Shown piece after piece: positions 47,459 through 57,716 of a stretch of 64,000 nt of DNA. Source of the DNA: Comamonadaceae bacterium (GTDB taxonomy: Bacteria > Pseudomonadota > Gammaproteobacteria > Burkholderiales > Burkholderiaceae_C); contig JAAFIW010000015.1 in assembly GCA_013297875.1 (NCBI GenBank), positions 1-64,000 on the forward strand. Reading direction: 5' to 3'. A program made the translations under genes and the position numbers. Each line of letters begins with the position of its first letter. Position 1 is the first letter of the stretch. The notes beneath the pieces are model-generated. The model was not told the origin of the DNA and did no database searches. It saw nothing but the letters and a program-made list of their open reading frames with translations.

Positions 47459-47858
47459 TGCGGGCGCCATGATCGCGTTGTTCGATGATGCTGACGATTT
47501 CTATGAGCGGTACACCGGCATATTCAAAGAGTTGCTGTCGCGCCGTGTTCAATTGGTCACCACTTGGCCTTGCGTGACAGAAGCAAGCTACTCACTAGCC
47601 CCTCAAAACCATTTGGCCTTGCTGGAATGGTTGCAAAACGGCGCGGTATCGGTTCAAAACTTCAGCGCCGCAGAGTTGCCGCCCATGTTGGGTTGGATGC
47701 AGCAGTACACCGAGCGCAGCAAGACCATCATGGATTTGGCGGATGCCTCCTTGTACTGGCTGGCCGTTGAGTTGAAGACCAACGTGGTATTAACTGTTGA
47801 TCGTCGAGATTTTTCGCGCTATCGCTTGCCTGATGGGCAGGCGTTTGAGATTTTGTGA
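47439..47858 (+). CDS. PIN-domain RNase toxin
   Basis: 139 aa. The four acidic PIN positions are visible: Asp in LVDAGAMIALFD, Glu in VTEASYSL, Asp in IMDLADASL, Asp in LTVDRRDFSRY. Only a TTG at 47439 keeps the first Asp in frame; the later ATG at 47469 would lose it. It overlaps the antitoxin by 20 nt, as coupled pairs do. Probably a VapC-type tRNA or rRNA nuclease, blocked by the RHH protein. Confidence 0.8.
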   Translation: MQTALVDAGAMIALFDDADDFYERYTGIFKELLSRRVQLVTTWPCVTEASYSLAPQNHLALLEWLQNGAVSVQNFSAAELPPMLGWMQQYTERSKTIMDLADASLYWLAVELKTNVVLTVDRRDFSRYRLPDGQAFEIL

Positions 47859-47867
47859 GGTGATGCA

Positions 47868-47978
47868 ATGGATTTGTCTATAGCCAGCCATGCATCAGAA
47901 CTGAACTTAACGCGGGTGACCCACAACACGCGAGACTTTGAACTCTTTGAGGGTTTGAAGCTGGAGAACTGGGTTTGA
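47868..47978 (+). pseudogene. Second vapC relic (36 aa)
   Basis: Codes MDLSIASHASELNLTRVTHN then TRDFELFEGLKLENWV, the C-terminal end of a VapC toxin of a different subtype from the neighbouring PIN gene (compare MDLxIAAHA...TxNxxEF...LxxENW). The N-terminal half is absent. Confidence 0.75.
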
Positions 47979-48211
47979 TTAGGGTGTTCGTCACCGGTAT
48001 TGCTGACCTGTTCAAGGAGGCGATTGGGCAGATGCTGTTGTGGGCAGCGCTCGTGGGGTGTATCGCCGTAGGTGTTATGGTGAACTCAGTTGTCTGGGGT
48101 GCCGCTGTGGGTGCTGCGTTGTGGGTTTTGTTGGGTGCTTTGCACCTCATTCGTACCAGTAAAAAACACGCCAAATCGCGCGGCTTTCAGATACCTGCAT
48201 CGCATGACTGA
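47975..48211 (+). CDS. Small two-segment membrane protein
   Basis: 78 aa, two hydrophobic segments (GQMLLWAALVGCIAVGVMV and WGAAVGAALWVLLGALHLI) and a basic tail. TTG start 8 nt after GGAG, overlapping the vapC relic stop; a GTG at 47984 is an alternative. Its stop overlaps the meaB start (ATGACTGA). Function unknown. Confidence 0.5.
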   Translation: MIRVFVTGIADLFKEAIGQMLLWAALVGCIAVGVMVNSVVWGAAVGAALWVLLGALHLIRTSKKHAKSRGFQIPASHD

Positions 48212-49205
48212 TGATCTCAACGGCTTGTTGAATACGTCGCAGCCTATCCAACGCCGCGCCATCGCCAAAGCCATCACCCTGCTCGAATCCACCCGCGCCG
48301 ACCACCGCGCGCAGGCTGACGAGTTGCTCAACGCGCTCTTGCCGCAGACCGGCAAATCGTTTCGGTTAGGCATCAGCGGCGTACCGGGCGTGGGTAAGTC
48401 CACATTCATCGAAGTGCTGGGCCTGCATCTCATCGCGCAAGGACATCGCGTGGCCGTGCTCACTATTGACCCTTCCTCCACGGTATCGGGCGGCTCCATC
48501 TTGGGTGACAAAACGCGCATGGAAAAGCTCTCGGTACACGACCAGGCCTTCATCCGCCCCAGCCCCAGCAGCGGCACGCTGGGTGGCGTGGCCTCAATGA
48601 CGCGAGAGGCCATGCTGGTGTGCGAGGCAGCGGGGTACGACGTGGTGCTGGTCGAGACCGTGGGCGTGGGCCAGAGCGAGATTGCGGTGGCGGGCATGAC
48701 AGACATGTTTGTGCTGATGCAGCTGCCCAATGCGGGCGACGACCTGCAGGCCATCAAAAAAGGCGTGATGGAGCTGGCCGATTTGGTGGTGATCAACAAG
48801 GCTGACATTGACCCCGATGCGGCGATGCGGGCGCAGGCGCAGACTGTTTCGTCGCTGCGGTTGTTGGGGATGCACAAGACGCATGCCTCGGAATGGCAAC
48901 CGCAAGTCATGCAGCTCAGCGCCTTGAAGGCCGACGGTATAGATCGCTTCTGGTCGGCGGTGTCGCAGTTCCGATCGGTTCAAACAGCCAACGGCCAACT
49001 GGCAGCCCGCAGAAAAAACCAGGCCCTGGCGTGGATGTGGGAGCGGATTGAGGCGGGTTTGAAGCAGGCTTTCAGGCAGAACTCGACGGTGAGTGAACTA
49101 CTGCCAGCACTCACTCAAGCAGTTGAAGCCCGGTGCATCCCAGCGTCAACAGCTGCACGCACAATGTTGCGTGCATTTACTTCTGGAGGTTACAAAAATG
49201 AATGA
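48204..49205 (+). CDS. meaB: Methylmalonyl-CoA mutase chaperone GTPase MeaB (ArgK/MMAA)
   Basis: 333-aa G3E-family GTPase that loads and protects adenosylcobalamin on the mutase. Walker A GVPGVGKSTF, DPSSTVSGGSILGDKTRM, VETVGVGQSE, NKAD specificity motif. The C-terminus ends [12 protein letters not shown]; its last seven codons contain the ribosome site (GGAGG) of the NACHT gene, and the two frames overlap by 8 nt. Confidence 0.94.
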   Translation: MTDDLNGLLNTSQPIQRRAIAKAITLLESTRADHRAQADELLNALLPQTGKSFRLGISGVPGVGKSTFIEVLGLHLIAQGHRVAVLTIDPSSTVSGGSILGDKTRMEKLSVHDQAFIRPSPSSGTLGGVASMTREAMLVCEAAGYDVVLVETVGVGQSEIAVAGMTDMFVLMQLPNAGDDLQAIKKGVMELADLVVINKADIDPDAAMRAQAQTVSSLRLLGMHKTHASEWQPQVMQLSALKADGIDRFWSAVSQFRSVQTANGQLAARRKNQALAWMWERIEAGLKQAFRQNSTVSELLPALTQAVEARCIPASTAARTMLRAFTSGGYKNE

Positions 49206-51192
49206 GATTGTTACCTGGGCTTGGCAGCTGATTCAGGACAATGCTGGCGAATTGGCGGCCACGGCTGCTAAAGAGGGTATTTCCAAAGGGGGTGAAACGG
49301 TCGCGCAGAGCGCAAAGGAGCTATGGTCTAAAGTCGATTGGCACACCAGCGAGTCCAAGTACCGGCAAGCTCTAATGTCCCAAACTCGCACCACAAAAAT
49401 CCTTGGAAATCCGAAACCGATACCTATCGAAAATATTTACACTGATGTATATGTGTTTGAGCGGCTTTCAGCATTTCGAAGATATGCCGAAGAAAATTTG
49501 GACAGAGCTGATGACGATGACGTCGATTTATATTCATCCTTTGAGTATAAAGATCGTGTATCGGCCGATACTGTCGTTAAGTCCGGTGAAAACCTTTTCA
49601 TTCTTGGCAAACCAGGTGCCGGGAAAACAACATTCTTAAAACATCTGACGTTACTTGCGTGTGGCGACCGGATTAAGCGAACACCCATTTTTGTTTCAAT
49701 AAAAGATTGGAGTGACTCAGATAAGACCCTTTTGAAGTTCATCGCCCAACAGTTCGATGTCTGTGGCTTTCCTGACGCTGAAAAATTTGTAGTGGCATCG
49801 CTCCTTAAAGGCTACTGTTTGGTGCTTCTGGATGGTTTGGACGAGGTTAACGAGCAGTCTGGTAGGCGTGCTCAAGCAACAAAAGAGATCATTAACTTTG
49901 TTAGAAAATACCGCAATGCGCAGTACTGTGTTACATGTCGAATTGCAGCCTCTGACTATTCCTTTGAACAGTTTAAATATGTGGAAGTCGCCGATTTTAC
50001 TGAGGACCAGCAGCAGGCTTTTGTGCGGCAGTGGTATGTTAATGATGAAAAGAGATTGGATAAGTTTTTAGCAGGTTGGAAAGAGGAGCAGAACAAGGGG
50101 TTAAAAGAATTGGGTAAGACCCCATTGCTACTTACTCTCCTTTGCTTGGCTTTTGATGAAACCATGACCTTCCCTGCGCGTCAAGTGGAGTTGTATAGGG
50201 AGGCTGTTGATGCGTTACTAAGAAAATGGGACTCTTCTCGGCTAATCGAGCGAGACCGTTTCTACAAGAATCTTTCTCACACCAGACGAGAGCATCTGCT
50301 CGAACACATTGCGTCCAGTTTTTACTTTAACTCGAAAACTGTTTTCAAGAAGGCGGAGTTGGAAGCAACAGTAAGTGCGTTTATCTCGACGCTGCCTGAT
50401 AAAGATATAGACAGTGTGGCAGATGCCGCCGTAGTAGTTCGGGCGATTGAGGCTCAGCACGGAATCTTAGTTGAGAGAGCGAAGAATATTTACTCGTTTT
50501 CGCATCTAACTATTCAGGAGTTTTTCACAGCGTCAGCAATTGTCAAAAATCAAAAGCCGGCATTGCTAAGGCAAATTGTTAAGTCTGCTCTGACGGATCG
50601 TAAATGGCGCGAAGTGATGCTATATACCGTTGGATTGCTTCCATCTGCCGATGAGGTTTTGGCGGAGATGACAAAACAATTGCAAGACGTTAAAGGCAAA
50701 GACACGGGAATTTTGCTTTTTTTAGGATATTGCTTCTGCGATTTCCGAACTCGACTCGATCAGGGAACAGGGCGGTCATCGGTATACGGATCTGTCGATA
50801 TCGCAGAGTTGCTTCAAGAGATTGAAAGTCACGTCGACAAAGTTGCTCACCCGTCGCTTCGAATTGATGAATTTAAGTCTGTTGTGGAGCAAGTTGAGCA
50901 GTTGGAAGCATTAATGACAAGCAAGTCTTCAAAGTACAACTTCGGAATAGCACCCGATATGGCGAAGGCTGCTGGACGTCTCGTAAAGGGAAAAGCAACT
51001 GACTCCGCAAAGATGCTGGGTGGCTATTTCGTGAAGCCCGCAAAGTTTGTCAACTACCTATACGGCTGTCGCCTGCTAACTGAATGCCTGGAGATTGGAA
51101 CGACGACGAGACGGTCGTCGCTCAGCGGTCAAATTCTGAGCGTTACTGGCGAGGATTTATTGACGATCCAGTCTGTCGTGAAAGTTCATTGA
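49198..51192 (+). CDS. NACHT-domain NTPase (bNACHT-type STAND protein)
   Basis: 664 aa. An N-terminal helical segment of about 100 residues is followed by a NACHT module: Walker [11 protein letters not shown] near residue 136, Walker [14 protein letters not shown] near 208, sensor region TCRIAASDY, and the winged-helix end [15 protein letters not shown] near 430. The last 220 residues are not recognised and carry no obvious LRR, TPR or nuclease motif. Bacterial NACHT proteins are an established anti-phage class related to NLRs. GC content is clearly lower than meaB and pccB, so it was acquired. It begins inside meaB and ends 16 nt before pccB, with no promoter of its own visible. Confidence 0.85.
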   Translation: MNEIVTWAWQLIQDNAGELAATAAKEGISKGGETVAQSAKELWSKVDWHTSESKYRQALMSQTRTTKILGNPKPIPIENIYTDVYVFERLSAFRRYAEENLDRADDDDVDLYSSFEYKDRVSADTVVKSGENLFILGKPGAGKTTFLKHLTLLACGDRIKRTPIFVSIKDWSDSDKTLLKFIAQQFDVCGFPDAEKFVVASLLKGYCLVLLDGLDEVNEQSGRRAQATKEIINFVRKYRNAQYCVTCRIAASDYSFEQFKYVEVADFTEDQQQAFVRQWYVNDEKRLDKFLAGWKEEQNKGLKELGKTPLLLTLLCLAFDETMTFPARQVELYREAVDALLRKWDSSRLIERDRFYKNLSHTRREHLLEHIASSFYFNSKTVFKKAELEATVSAFISTLPDKDIDSVADAAVVVRAIEAQHGILVERAKNIYSFSHLTIQEFFTASAIVKNQKPALLRQIVKSALTDRKWREVMLYTVGLLPSADEVLAEMTKQLQDVKGKDTGILLFLGYCFCDFRTRLDQGTGRSSVYGSVDIAELLQEIESHVDKVAHPSLRIDEFKSVVEQVEQLEALMTSKSSKYNFGIAPDMAKAAGRLVKGKATDSAKMLGGYFVKPAKFVNYLYGCRLLTECLEIGTTTRRSSLSGQILSVTGEDLLTIQSVVKVH

Positions 51193-51208
51193 GATAAGAA
51201 AGAGTCAC

Positions 51209-52741
<1,533 letters not shown>

Positions 52742-52774
52742 GTTGTATGCGCATGGCCATCTTGTTGTGCCGCG

Positions 52775-52878
52775 CGGGATCGGGCTGCCTGAGCGCTTTG
52801 CTCCGTGTCCCCCGACCTTCGGCTTCGCCTGCGGTCTCCTCCTTGACCTGCGCAAAGCGCTCAGGCAGCCCGATCCCG
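52775..52878 (-). repeat. Conserved-core palindrome A
   Basis: Perfect 27-bp inverted arms, outer part CGGGATCGGGCTGCCTGAGC and then GCTTTGC. The core on the minus strand reads GGTCAAGGAGGAGACCGCAG ... GGTCGGGGGACACGG. The arms are unrelated in sequence to those of B and C, while the core is shared. Confidence 0.85.
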
Positions 52879-52928
52879 GGTGTTTGGTTGGCAGGCACCC
52901 GCCCCGAAAGCAAAAACTCCACTTCGCA

Positions 52929-53033
52929 GCAATGGGCTTGGGGTGTCTGCCGAAGCGAAGTCAAGGAGGAGCCCGAAGGCGTCAGCCTTTGGGCGGGGGA
53001 CATGAGCGCAGGCAGACACACCGTGCCCGTTGC
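52929..53033 (+). repeat. Conserved-core palindrome B
   Basis: Arms GCAATGGGCTTGGGGTGTCT and the imperfect inverse at 53012-53033. Core AAGTCAAGGAGGAGCCCGAA, then GGCGTCAGCC and GGGCGGGGGACATGAGC. About 90 percent identical to C, including flanking bases (ACTTCGCAGCAA). Confidence 0.85.
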
Positions 53034-53133
53034 GTGCTCAGACACCAGCGGAAAGCCGCATCCACATACAAAAATCAATGCTTGAAGAAAAATTTTATCG
53101 TTCAAAATAGAGCATTAAAAACACTAAAAAAGA

Positions 53134-53139
53134 TATAAT
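53134..53139 (+). promoter_or_regulatory. -10 box of the second hipBA operon
   Basis: TATAAT ending 7 nt before the hipB ATG, which would place the transcript start at or next to the start codon. The upstream 60 nt are very AT-rich. Confidence 0.6.
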
Positions 53140-53155
53140 TGTTCTTATGAGAACA
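53140..53155. promoter_or_regulatory. Candidate HipB operator over the hipB start codon
   Basis: TGTTCT-TATG-AGAACA, a perfect 6+4+6 palindrome that contains the ATG and adjoins the -10 box. Binding here would block transcription start. Confidence 0.6.
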
Positions 53156-53491
53156 TTTGCAATTTTACCCCCTCAAGCTATCTGCGAGGAACTTGGTGAG
53201 CGCATTCGTCAGCTTCGCCTGCGTGGCAACCTCACGCAGCAGCAGTTGGCGCAGATGACAGGCGCATCGCTGTCATCCATCCGCCGACTGGAGGGCATGG
53301 GGCAGGGTACCTTGGAGCTTTTGGTGCGGGTGTCTCAAGCCTTGCAGGTGGTCACACAGCTAGACGGTTTGTTTGTGCCGCCGCCACCGTCGATTGCAGA
53401 GTTGGAGCGCTTGGCGCAAGCGCCGGTGCGCCAGCGCGCGCGCGTGGTGCGGCTGGGGCAAGCGGCACATGCCCAGAAGGCCGGTGCATGA
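53147..53491 (+). CDS. HipB-like XRE-family antitoxin/repressor
   Basis: 114 aa with a helix-turn-helix (LTQQQLAQMTGASLSSIRRL) and a C-terminal tail for HipA binding. No Shine-Dalgarno is seen before the ATG at 53147, consistent with a leaderless message. The stop overlaps hipA by 4 nt (ATGA). Confidence 0.85.
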   Translation: MRTFAILPPQAICEELGERIRQLRLRGNLTQQQLAQMTGASLSSIRRLEGMGQGTLELLVRVSQALQVVTQLDGLFVPPPPSIAELERLAQAPVRQRARVVRLGQAAHAQKAGA

Positions 53492-54774
53492 AAAAACTAC
53501 GGGTGGTCTACAACGGCTGGGGCGAGCGCTGGCCGCTGGGCATGCTGGCAGACGTGGGTAACGCAATAGCGTTTGAATACGACGCTGCAGCGATAGCGCG
53601 TGGTTTGGAGCTGTCGCCCATCCATCACCCACTGCCTCGCGCGGGTGCAAACCCAGTGGCCTACAAAAGTGAACGCGCTTTTCATGGTCTACCCGGCTTT
53701 GTAGCCGACTCTTTGCCTGACGGCTGGGGCATGTTGCTGATGGACCGTGCGTTGCGCCGTGCCGGGCGCGAGCCCGCAAGCGTCTCTGTGCTCGAGCGCT
53801 TGGCCATCGTGGGCGACCGTGCGATTGGTGCGCTGTCGTTTGAGCCCGCGCAAGAAGACAACTCACCTCAGGTCGAGTTACACCTGAAAGACATTGCCAA
53901 GCGCATTGCCGAGCTGCAGCAAGACAAGGCCTGGACGGAGAAGGATGCACTTGATGGCTTGCAGCAGTTGCTTCGCCTGGGCGGCTCGCCACAGGGCGCG
54001 CGGCCCAAGGTGCTGGCCAATTTCAATGCCCGCACCGGCGTGGTCAGCACCGGTGAAGTGCCCACAGGTGCCGCTACCCCCTGGCTCATCAAATTCCCCG
54101 CCGAGCGCGAGCACAAAGAGGTGTGCGCGATGGAAGAGCTGTACGCCCGCGTGGCCCGAGCGGCTGGGCACGACATGCCCAAGAGCCGCTTGTTTGATTT
54201 GGGTGCCAAGTACAGCGCCTTTGGTGTCGAGCGCTTTGACCGTGCCGTGGTCAAAGACAAGCAAGGCAACAAGACCTTGATTCGCATCCCCGTCATGAGC
54301 CTGTCCGCCATGCTGCAAGCCGACCACCGCCTGCCCTCGCTCGACTACGAAACCGTGCTGCTGGCCACCTTGCGCATCACCGGCAGCCAGGCCGAACTGC
54401 TCAAAGCCTTTGAACGCTGTGTGCTCAATGTGTTGCTACACAACCGCGACGACCACAGCCGCAACTTCGCCTTTCGGCTCGACGCGCAGGGCTACTGGAA
54501 GCTGAGCCCTGTGTTTGATTTGACCTTCAGCGACGGGCCGGGCGGCGAGCATTCGACGAGCGTGATGGGGCAAGGGAAGGGGATTACGCGGACGCATTTG
54601 TTGGAGTTGGCCAAGCGGTGTGGCGTGGCGCAAAGCGCAGCCAAAGCGGCCATTGACCGGATGATCCAAGCGACGCAGGCGCTGCCCCGCCTCGTCAAAG
54701 ACTTGCCGATTCGTGCAGCTTCGCTCAAACGATTGACACAAACCGCTGCGCAGCAGACGCACTTGAATCAATGA
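53488..54774 (+). CDS. HipA-type Ser/Thr kinase toxin
   Basis: 428 aa, full length. N-terminal subdomain FHGLPGFVADSLPDGWGMLL; Gly-rich loop LGGSPQGARPKVL; LIKFP with the ATP Lys; FGVERFDR; catalytic HNRDDHSRNFAF; metal-binding VFDLTFSDG. HipA of E. coli phosphorylates glutamyl-tRNA synthetase and triggers dormancy; the target here is unknown. It lies between pccB and pccA, flanked by palindromes B and C. Confidence 0.9.
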   Translation: MKKLRVVYNGWGERWPLGMLADVGNAIAFEYDAAAIARGLELSPIHHPLPRAGANPVAYKSERAFHGLPGFVADSLPDGWGMLLMDRALRRAGREPASVSVLERLAIVGDRAIGALSFEPAQEDNSPQVELHLKDIAKRIAELQQDKAWTEKDALDGLQQLLRLGGSPQGARPKVLANFNARTGVVSTGEVPTGAATPWLIKFPAEREHKEVCAMEELYARVARAAGHDMPKSRLFDLGAKYSAFGVERFDRAVVKDKQGNKTLIRIPVMSLSAMLQADHRLPSLDYETVLLATLRITGSQAELLKAFERCVLNVLLHNRDDHSRNFAFRLDAQGYWKLSPVFDLTFSDGPGGEHSTSVMGQGKGITRTHLLELAKRCGVAQSAAKAAIDRMIQATQALPRLVKDLPIRAASLKRLTQTAAQQTHLNQ

Positions 54775-54818
54775 CAACGTGGTCCCAATACAGCACCCAC
54801 CACCAAACTCACTTCGCA

Positions 54819-54923
54819 GCAACGGGCTTGGGGTATCTGCTGAAGCGAAGTCAAGGAGGAGCCCGAAGGCGGCAGCCTTTGGGCGGGGGACATGAGCGTA
54901 GGCAGATACCCCAAGCCCGTTGC
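54819..54923 (+). repeat. Conserved-core palindrome C
   Basis: Perfect 22-bp arms, GCAACGGGCTTGGGGTATCT plus GC and its inverse at 54902-54923. The core is the same as in B. It lies 50 nt before pccA. Confidence 0.88.
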
Positions 54924-54972
54924 GGGTCCAGAACGAAAACTTGAATAAGACGTTTCCAAAAAGGTGCATCAC

Positions 54973-57102
54973 ATGTTCACAAAAATCCTTATCGCCAACC
55001 GCGGCGAAATCGCCTGCCGCGTCATCGCCACCGCCCGAAAAATGGGCATCCAAACCGTGGCGGTGTATTCCGATGCAGACAAAGAAGCGCGCCACGTGCA
55101 ACTGGCCGACGAGGCCGTACACATTGGCCCTGCGCCCAGCCGGGAGAGCTATTTGCAGGGCGACAAAATCATTGCCGCCGCCAAGCAGACCGGCGCGCAG
55201 GCCATTCACCCCGGCTACGGCTTTTTGAGCGAGAACGAAGCCTTTGCCAAGAAGGTGGAAGAGGAGGGGCTGGTGTTCATCGGCCCCAAGCACTACAGCA
55301 TTGCCGCGATGGGCGACAAGATTGCTAGCAAAAAGCTAGCTGCTGCAGCAGGTGTGAACTGCATTCCCGGCCATAACGATGCCATCGACACGGCGCAGCA
55401 GGCGGTGGATATTGCCAAGGGCATTGGCTACCCGGTGATGATCAAGGCCAGCGCGGGTGGCGGTGGCAAGGGCTTGCGGGTGGCGTTTAACGACAAGGAA
55501 ACCTTTGAAGGCTTTACCTCGTGCCAGAGCGAAGCCAAAAACAGCTTCGGCGACGACCGGGTGTTCATTGAAAAATTTGTCGAAGAGCCTCGCCATATTG
55601 AGATTCAGGTGCTGGGCGACAGCCACGGCAACGTGATTTACCTGAACGAGCGCGAGTGCTCCATTCAGCGCCGCCACCAAAAGGTGATTGAAGAAGCGCC
55701 GTCGCCCTTCATCACCGATGCCACGCGCCAAGCCATGGGCGAACAAGCCGTGGCGTTGGCCCAGGCGGTGAAGTACCAAAGCGCGGGCACGGTGGAGTTT
55801 GTGGTGGGCAAAGACCAGAGCTTTTACTTTCTGGAGATGAATACCCGCCTCCAGGTGGAGCACCCGGTGACGGAGTGCATCACCGGGCTGGACTTGGTGG
55901 AGCTGATGATTCGCGTAGCGGCTGGCGAACAACTGCCCATCGCGCAGAAGGACGTGCAACGCAATGGCTGGGCCATGGAATGCCGCATCAACGCCGAAGA
56001 CCCGTTTCGCAACTTTCTACCCAGCACGGGGCGGCTGGTGCGGTTTCAGCCGCCGGTGCAGACGATGTTTGCGGCGGGTGGCGGCGGCACGGGGATGCCC
56101 CCATCCCAGCCTTCCCCCGGGAGGGGAAGGAGCGAAATCGGAGAGGGCGTGCGAGTCGACACGGGCGGAGTGCGTGTCGACACCGGTGTCGAAGACGGCG
56201 GCGAAATTCCCATGTTTTACGACTCGATGATTGCCAAACTCATCGTGCACGGCACTGACCGCCTGGACGCGATTGCCAAGATGCGCGAGGCGCTCAATGG
56301 CTTTGTGATTCGCGGTGTCAGCAGCAACATTCCCTTCCAGGCGGCGCTGTTGGCGCACCCCAAGTTTGTGGCGGGTGACTTCAACACCGGCTTCATCGCC
56401 GAGCACTATGGCAAGGGCTTTTATGCAGAAGATGTGCCGCACCCAGACCCCAACTTTCTGGTGGCGCTGGCCGCCTTCCAGCACCGCCGATTGCGCGAGC
56501 GGGCCATTGGTATCAGTGGCCAGATGCAGGGGCACGAGGCAGCGGTGGACGAACAGTTTGAGGTGGTGGAGTTGGGCCCCAACGGTGTAGTAGCGCGCCA
56601 CACAGCCAGCGTGGCCCAATCAGGTGGTTTACAAGCCAAATCATCGTCCAGCCCAGTAAAAGTCTGCTCAAGCAGCTATCAAATTAATAGTGAATCCAAG
56701 CTCGGCGACGCACGTTTGAGCGGCACCGTCAACGGCCAGCCTTTCACCGCCCAGGTGCAGCGCGGCGTCGGCAAAAACCCGCTGGCTATTCGCGTACAAC
56801 ACAACGGTACGCAGTTTGATGCGCTGGTGCTGTCACCCCGCGCCGCGCAACTGCATGCGCTGATGCCGCACAAAGCGCCGCCCGACATGAGCCGCTTTGT
56901 GCTCTCGCCCATGCCCGGCCTGCTGGTGGATGTGGCAGTGCAGGTGGGCCAGAAAGTACAAGCGGGCGAGCGGGTGGCGGTGATTGAAGCGATGAAAATG
57001 GAGAACGTGCTGTTCGCTGCGGCCGACGGCGTGGTGGGCAAGGTGCTGGCGGCCAAGGGCGAGTCGCTCAGTGTGGATCAACCGATATTGGAATTCGCAT
57101 AA
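54973..57102 (+). CDS. pccA: Propionyl-CoA carboxylase alpha subunit (biotin carboxylase/BCCP)
   Basis: 709 aa. Biotin carboxylase domain: [23 protein letters not shown]-grasp [45 protein letters not shown]. The C-terminal biotin domain has EAMKMEN. Two unusual inserts are in frame: a GC-rich palindromic insert with a 21-nt tandem duplication near residue 375 ([13 protein letters not shown]), and a dispersed repeat near residue 560 ([17 protein letters not shown]). I used the ATG at 54973; a GTG lies 9 nt upstream. Confidence 0.95.
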   Translation: MFTKILIANRGEIACRVIATARKMGIQTVAVYSDADKEARHVQLADEAVHIGPAPSRESYLQGDKIIAAAKQTGAQAIHPGYGFLSENEAFAKKVEEEGLVFIGPKHYSIAAMGDKIASKKLAAAAGVNCIPGHNDAIDTAQQAVDIAKGIGYPVMIKASAGGGGKGLRVAFNDKETFEGFTSCQSEAKNSFGDDRVFIEKFVEEPRHIEIQVLGDSHGNVIYLNERECSIQRRHQKVIEEAPSPFITDATRQAMGEQAVALAQAVKYQSAGTVEFVVGKDQSFYFLEMNTRLQVEHPVTECITGLDLVELMIRVAAGEQLPIAQKDVQRNGWAMECRINAEDPFRNFLPSTGRLVRFQPPVQTMFAAGGGGTGMPPSQPSPGRGRSEIGEGVRVDTGGVRVDTGVEDGGEIPMFYDSMIAKLIVHGTDRLDAIAKMREALNGFVIRGVSSNIPFQAALLAHPKFVAGDFNTGFIAEHYGKGFYAEDVPHPDPNFLVALAAFQHRRLRERAIGISGQMQGHEAAVDEQFEVVELGPNGVVARHTASVAQSGGLQAKSSSSPVKVCSSSYQINSESKLGDARLSGTVNGQPFTAQVQRGVGKNPLAIRVQHNGTQFDALVLSPRAAQLHALMPHKAPPDMSRFVLSPMPGLLVDVAVQVGQKVQAGERVAVIEAMKMENVLFAAADGVVGKVLAAKGESLSVDQPILEFA
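55320..55353 (-). repeat. Possible inverted copy of the dispersed repeat in pccA
   Basis: On the minus strand: CTGCTGCAGCAGCTAGCTTT then TTGCTAGCAAT, resembling TGCTCAAGCAGCTAT ... ATAGCAAT. It codes [11 protein letters not shown], which is close to the usual family sequence IASKKLAxxAG, so chance resemblance is possible. Confidence 0.3.
56085..56169 (+). repeat. In-frame GC-rich insert with 21-nt tandem duplication in pccA
   Basis: Contains the hairpin CCTTCCCC-CGGGA-GGGGAAGG and codes [16 protein letters not shown]; it ends in two tandem copies of the codons for [14 protein letters not shown]. The VRVDTG motif is single in the normal family. Confidence 0.75.
56625..56693 (+). repeat. Copy 12 of the dispersed repeat, in frame inside pccA
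   Basis: Nearly full-length: TTTACAAGCCAAATCATCG, TCCAGCCCAGTAAAAGTCTG, CTCAAGCAGCTATCAAATTA and ATAGTG. It lies in the linker between the carboxylase and biotin domains and is read in a different frame from the copy in the mutase. Confidence 0.88.
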
Positions 57103-57121
57103 ACGCGAATGTGGAGTTTGT

Positions 57122-57616
57122 ATGAACGAGCATGAGCACATCCCCATGAACTCACCACAACGCCCGTTCAAGGTGCTGGGTATCCAGCAAATCGCCATTG
57201 GCAGCACCGACAAAGCGCGGCTGCGCGCCTTGTGGGTTGATTTGCTGGGCCTGCAAGTCACCGGCCACTTTGTCAGCGAGCGCGAAAACGTGGACGAAGA
57301 CATTTGCAGCATCGGCAGCGGCCCGTTCAAGGTCGAAGTCGACTTGATGCAACCCATTGACCCTGAGAAAAAGCCCGCCGTACATACCACGCCGCTGAAC
57401 CATGTGGGCCTGTGGATTGACAAGCTGCCCGAAGCCGTCGAGTGGCTGACCCAGCAAGGCGTGCGCTTTGCCCCAGGCGGTATTCGAAAGGGCGCGGCTG
57501 GTTTTGATATTTGCTTCATCCACCCCAAAGGCAACGAGGCCCTGCCACTGTGCGGCGAGGGTGTGTTGATCGAGCTGGTGCAAGCGCCCGATGAGGTGAT
57601 TCGCGCTTTCGGGTGA
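57122..57616 (+). CDS. VOC-family protein, methylmalonyl-CoA epimerase-like
   Basis: 164 aa glyoxalase/VOC fold: [60 protein letters not shown]. Methylmalonyl-CoA epimerase converts the (S)-product of the carboxylase to the (R)-substrate of the mutase; position at the end of this operon makes that role likely, although VOC proteins are diverse. The metal ligands fit His/Glu positions but are not certain. Confidence 0.8.
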   Translation: MNEHEHIPMNSPQRPFKVLGIQQIAIGSTDKARLRALWVDLLGLQVTGHFVSERENVDEDICSIGSGPFKVEVDLMQPIDPEKKPAVHTTPLNHVGLWIDKLPEAVEWLTQQGVRFAPGGIRKGAAGFDICFIHPKGNEALPLCGEGVLIELVQAPDEVIRAFG

Positions 57617-57643
57617 TCATTTCTCTTTCGGGTGATCATTTCT
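57606..57643 (+). repeat. 19-bp perfect tandem repeat over the VOC gene stop
   Basis: CTTTCGGGTGATCATTTCT occurs twice with no spacer; the first copy holds the gene's TGA. Confidence 0.9.
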
Positions 57644-57716
57644 ATTAGGGGCACCTATCCAAGACAATTTCAGATTGCATTGCTGCCGACCGGGTTATCA
57701 AACCTAAAATCGTTAT

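Larger units (their letters stand above)
52742..53146. other. 405-nt gap holding two palindromic elements and the hipBA promoter
   Basis: No gene supported. It contains element A (minus orientation, 52775-52878), element B (52929-53033) and an AT-rich promoter stretch from about 53080. Confidence 0.7.

Noticed and set aside
52743-53138. 131-aa frame after pccB
   Set aside because: It runs through palindromes A and B; no coding signal.
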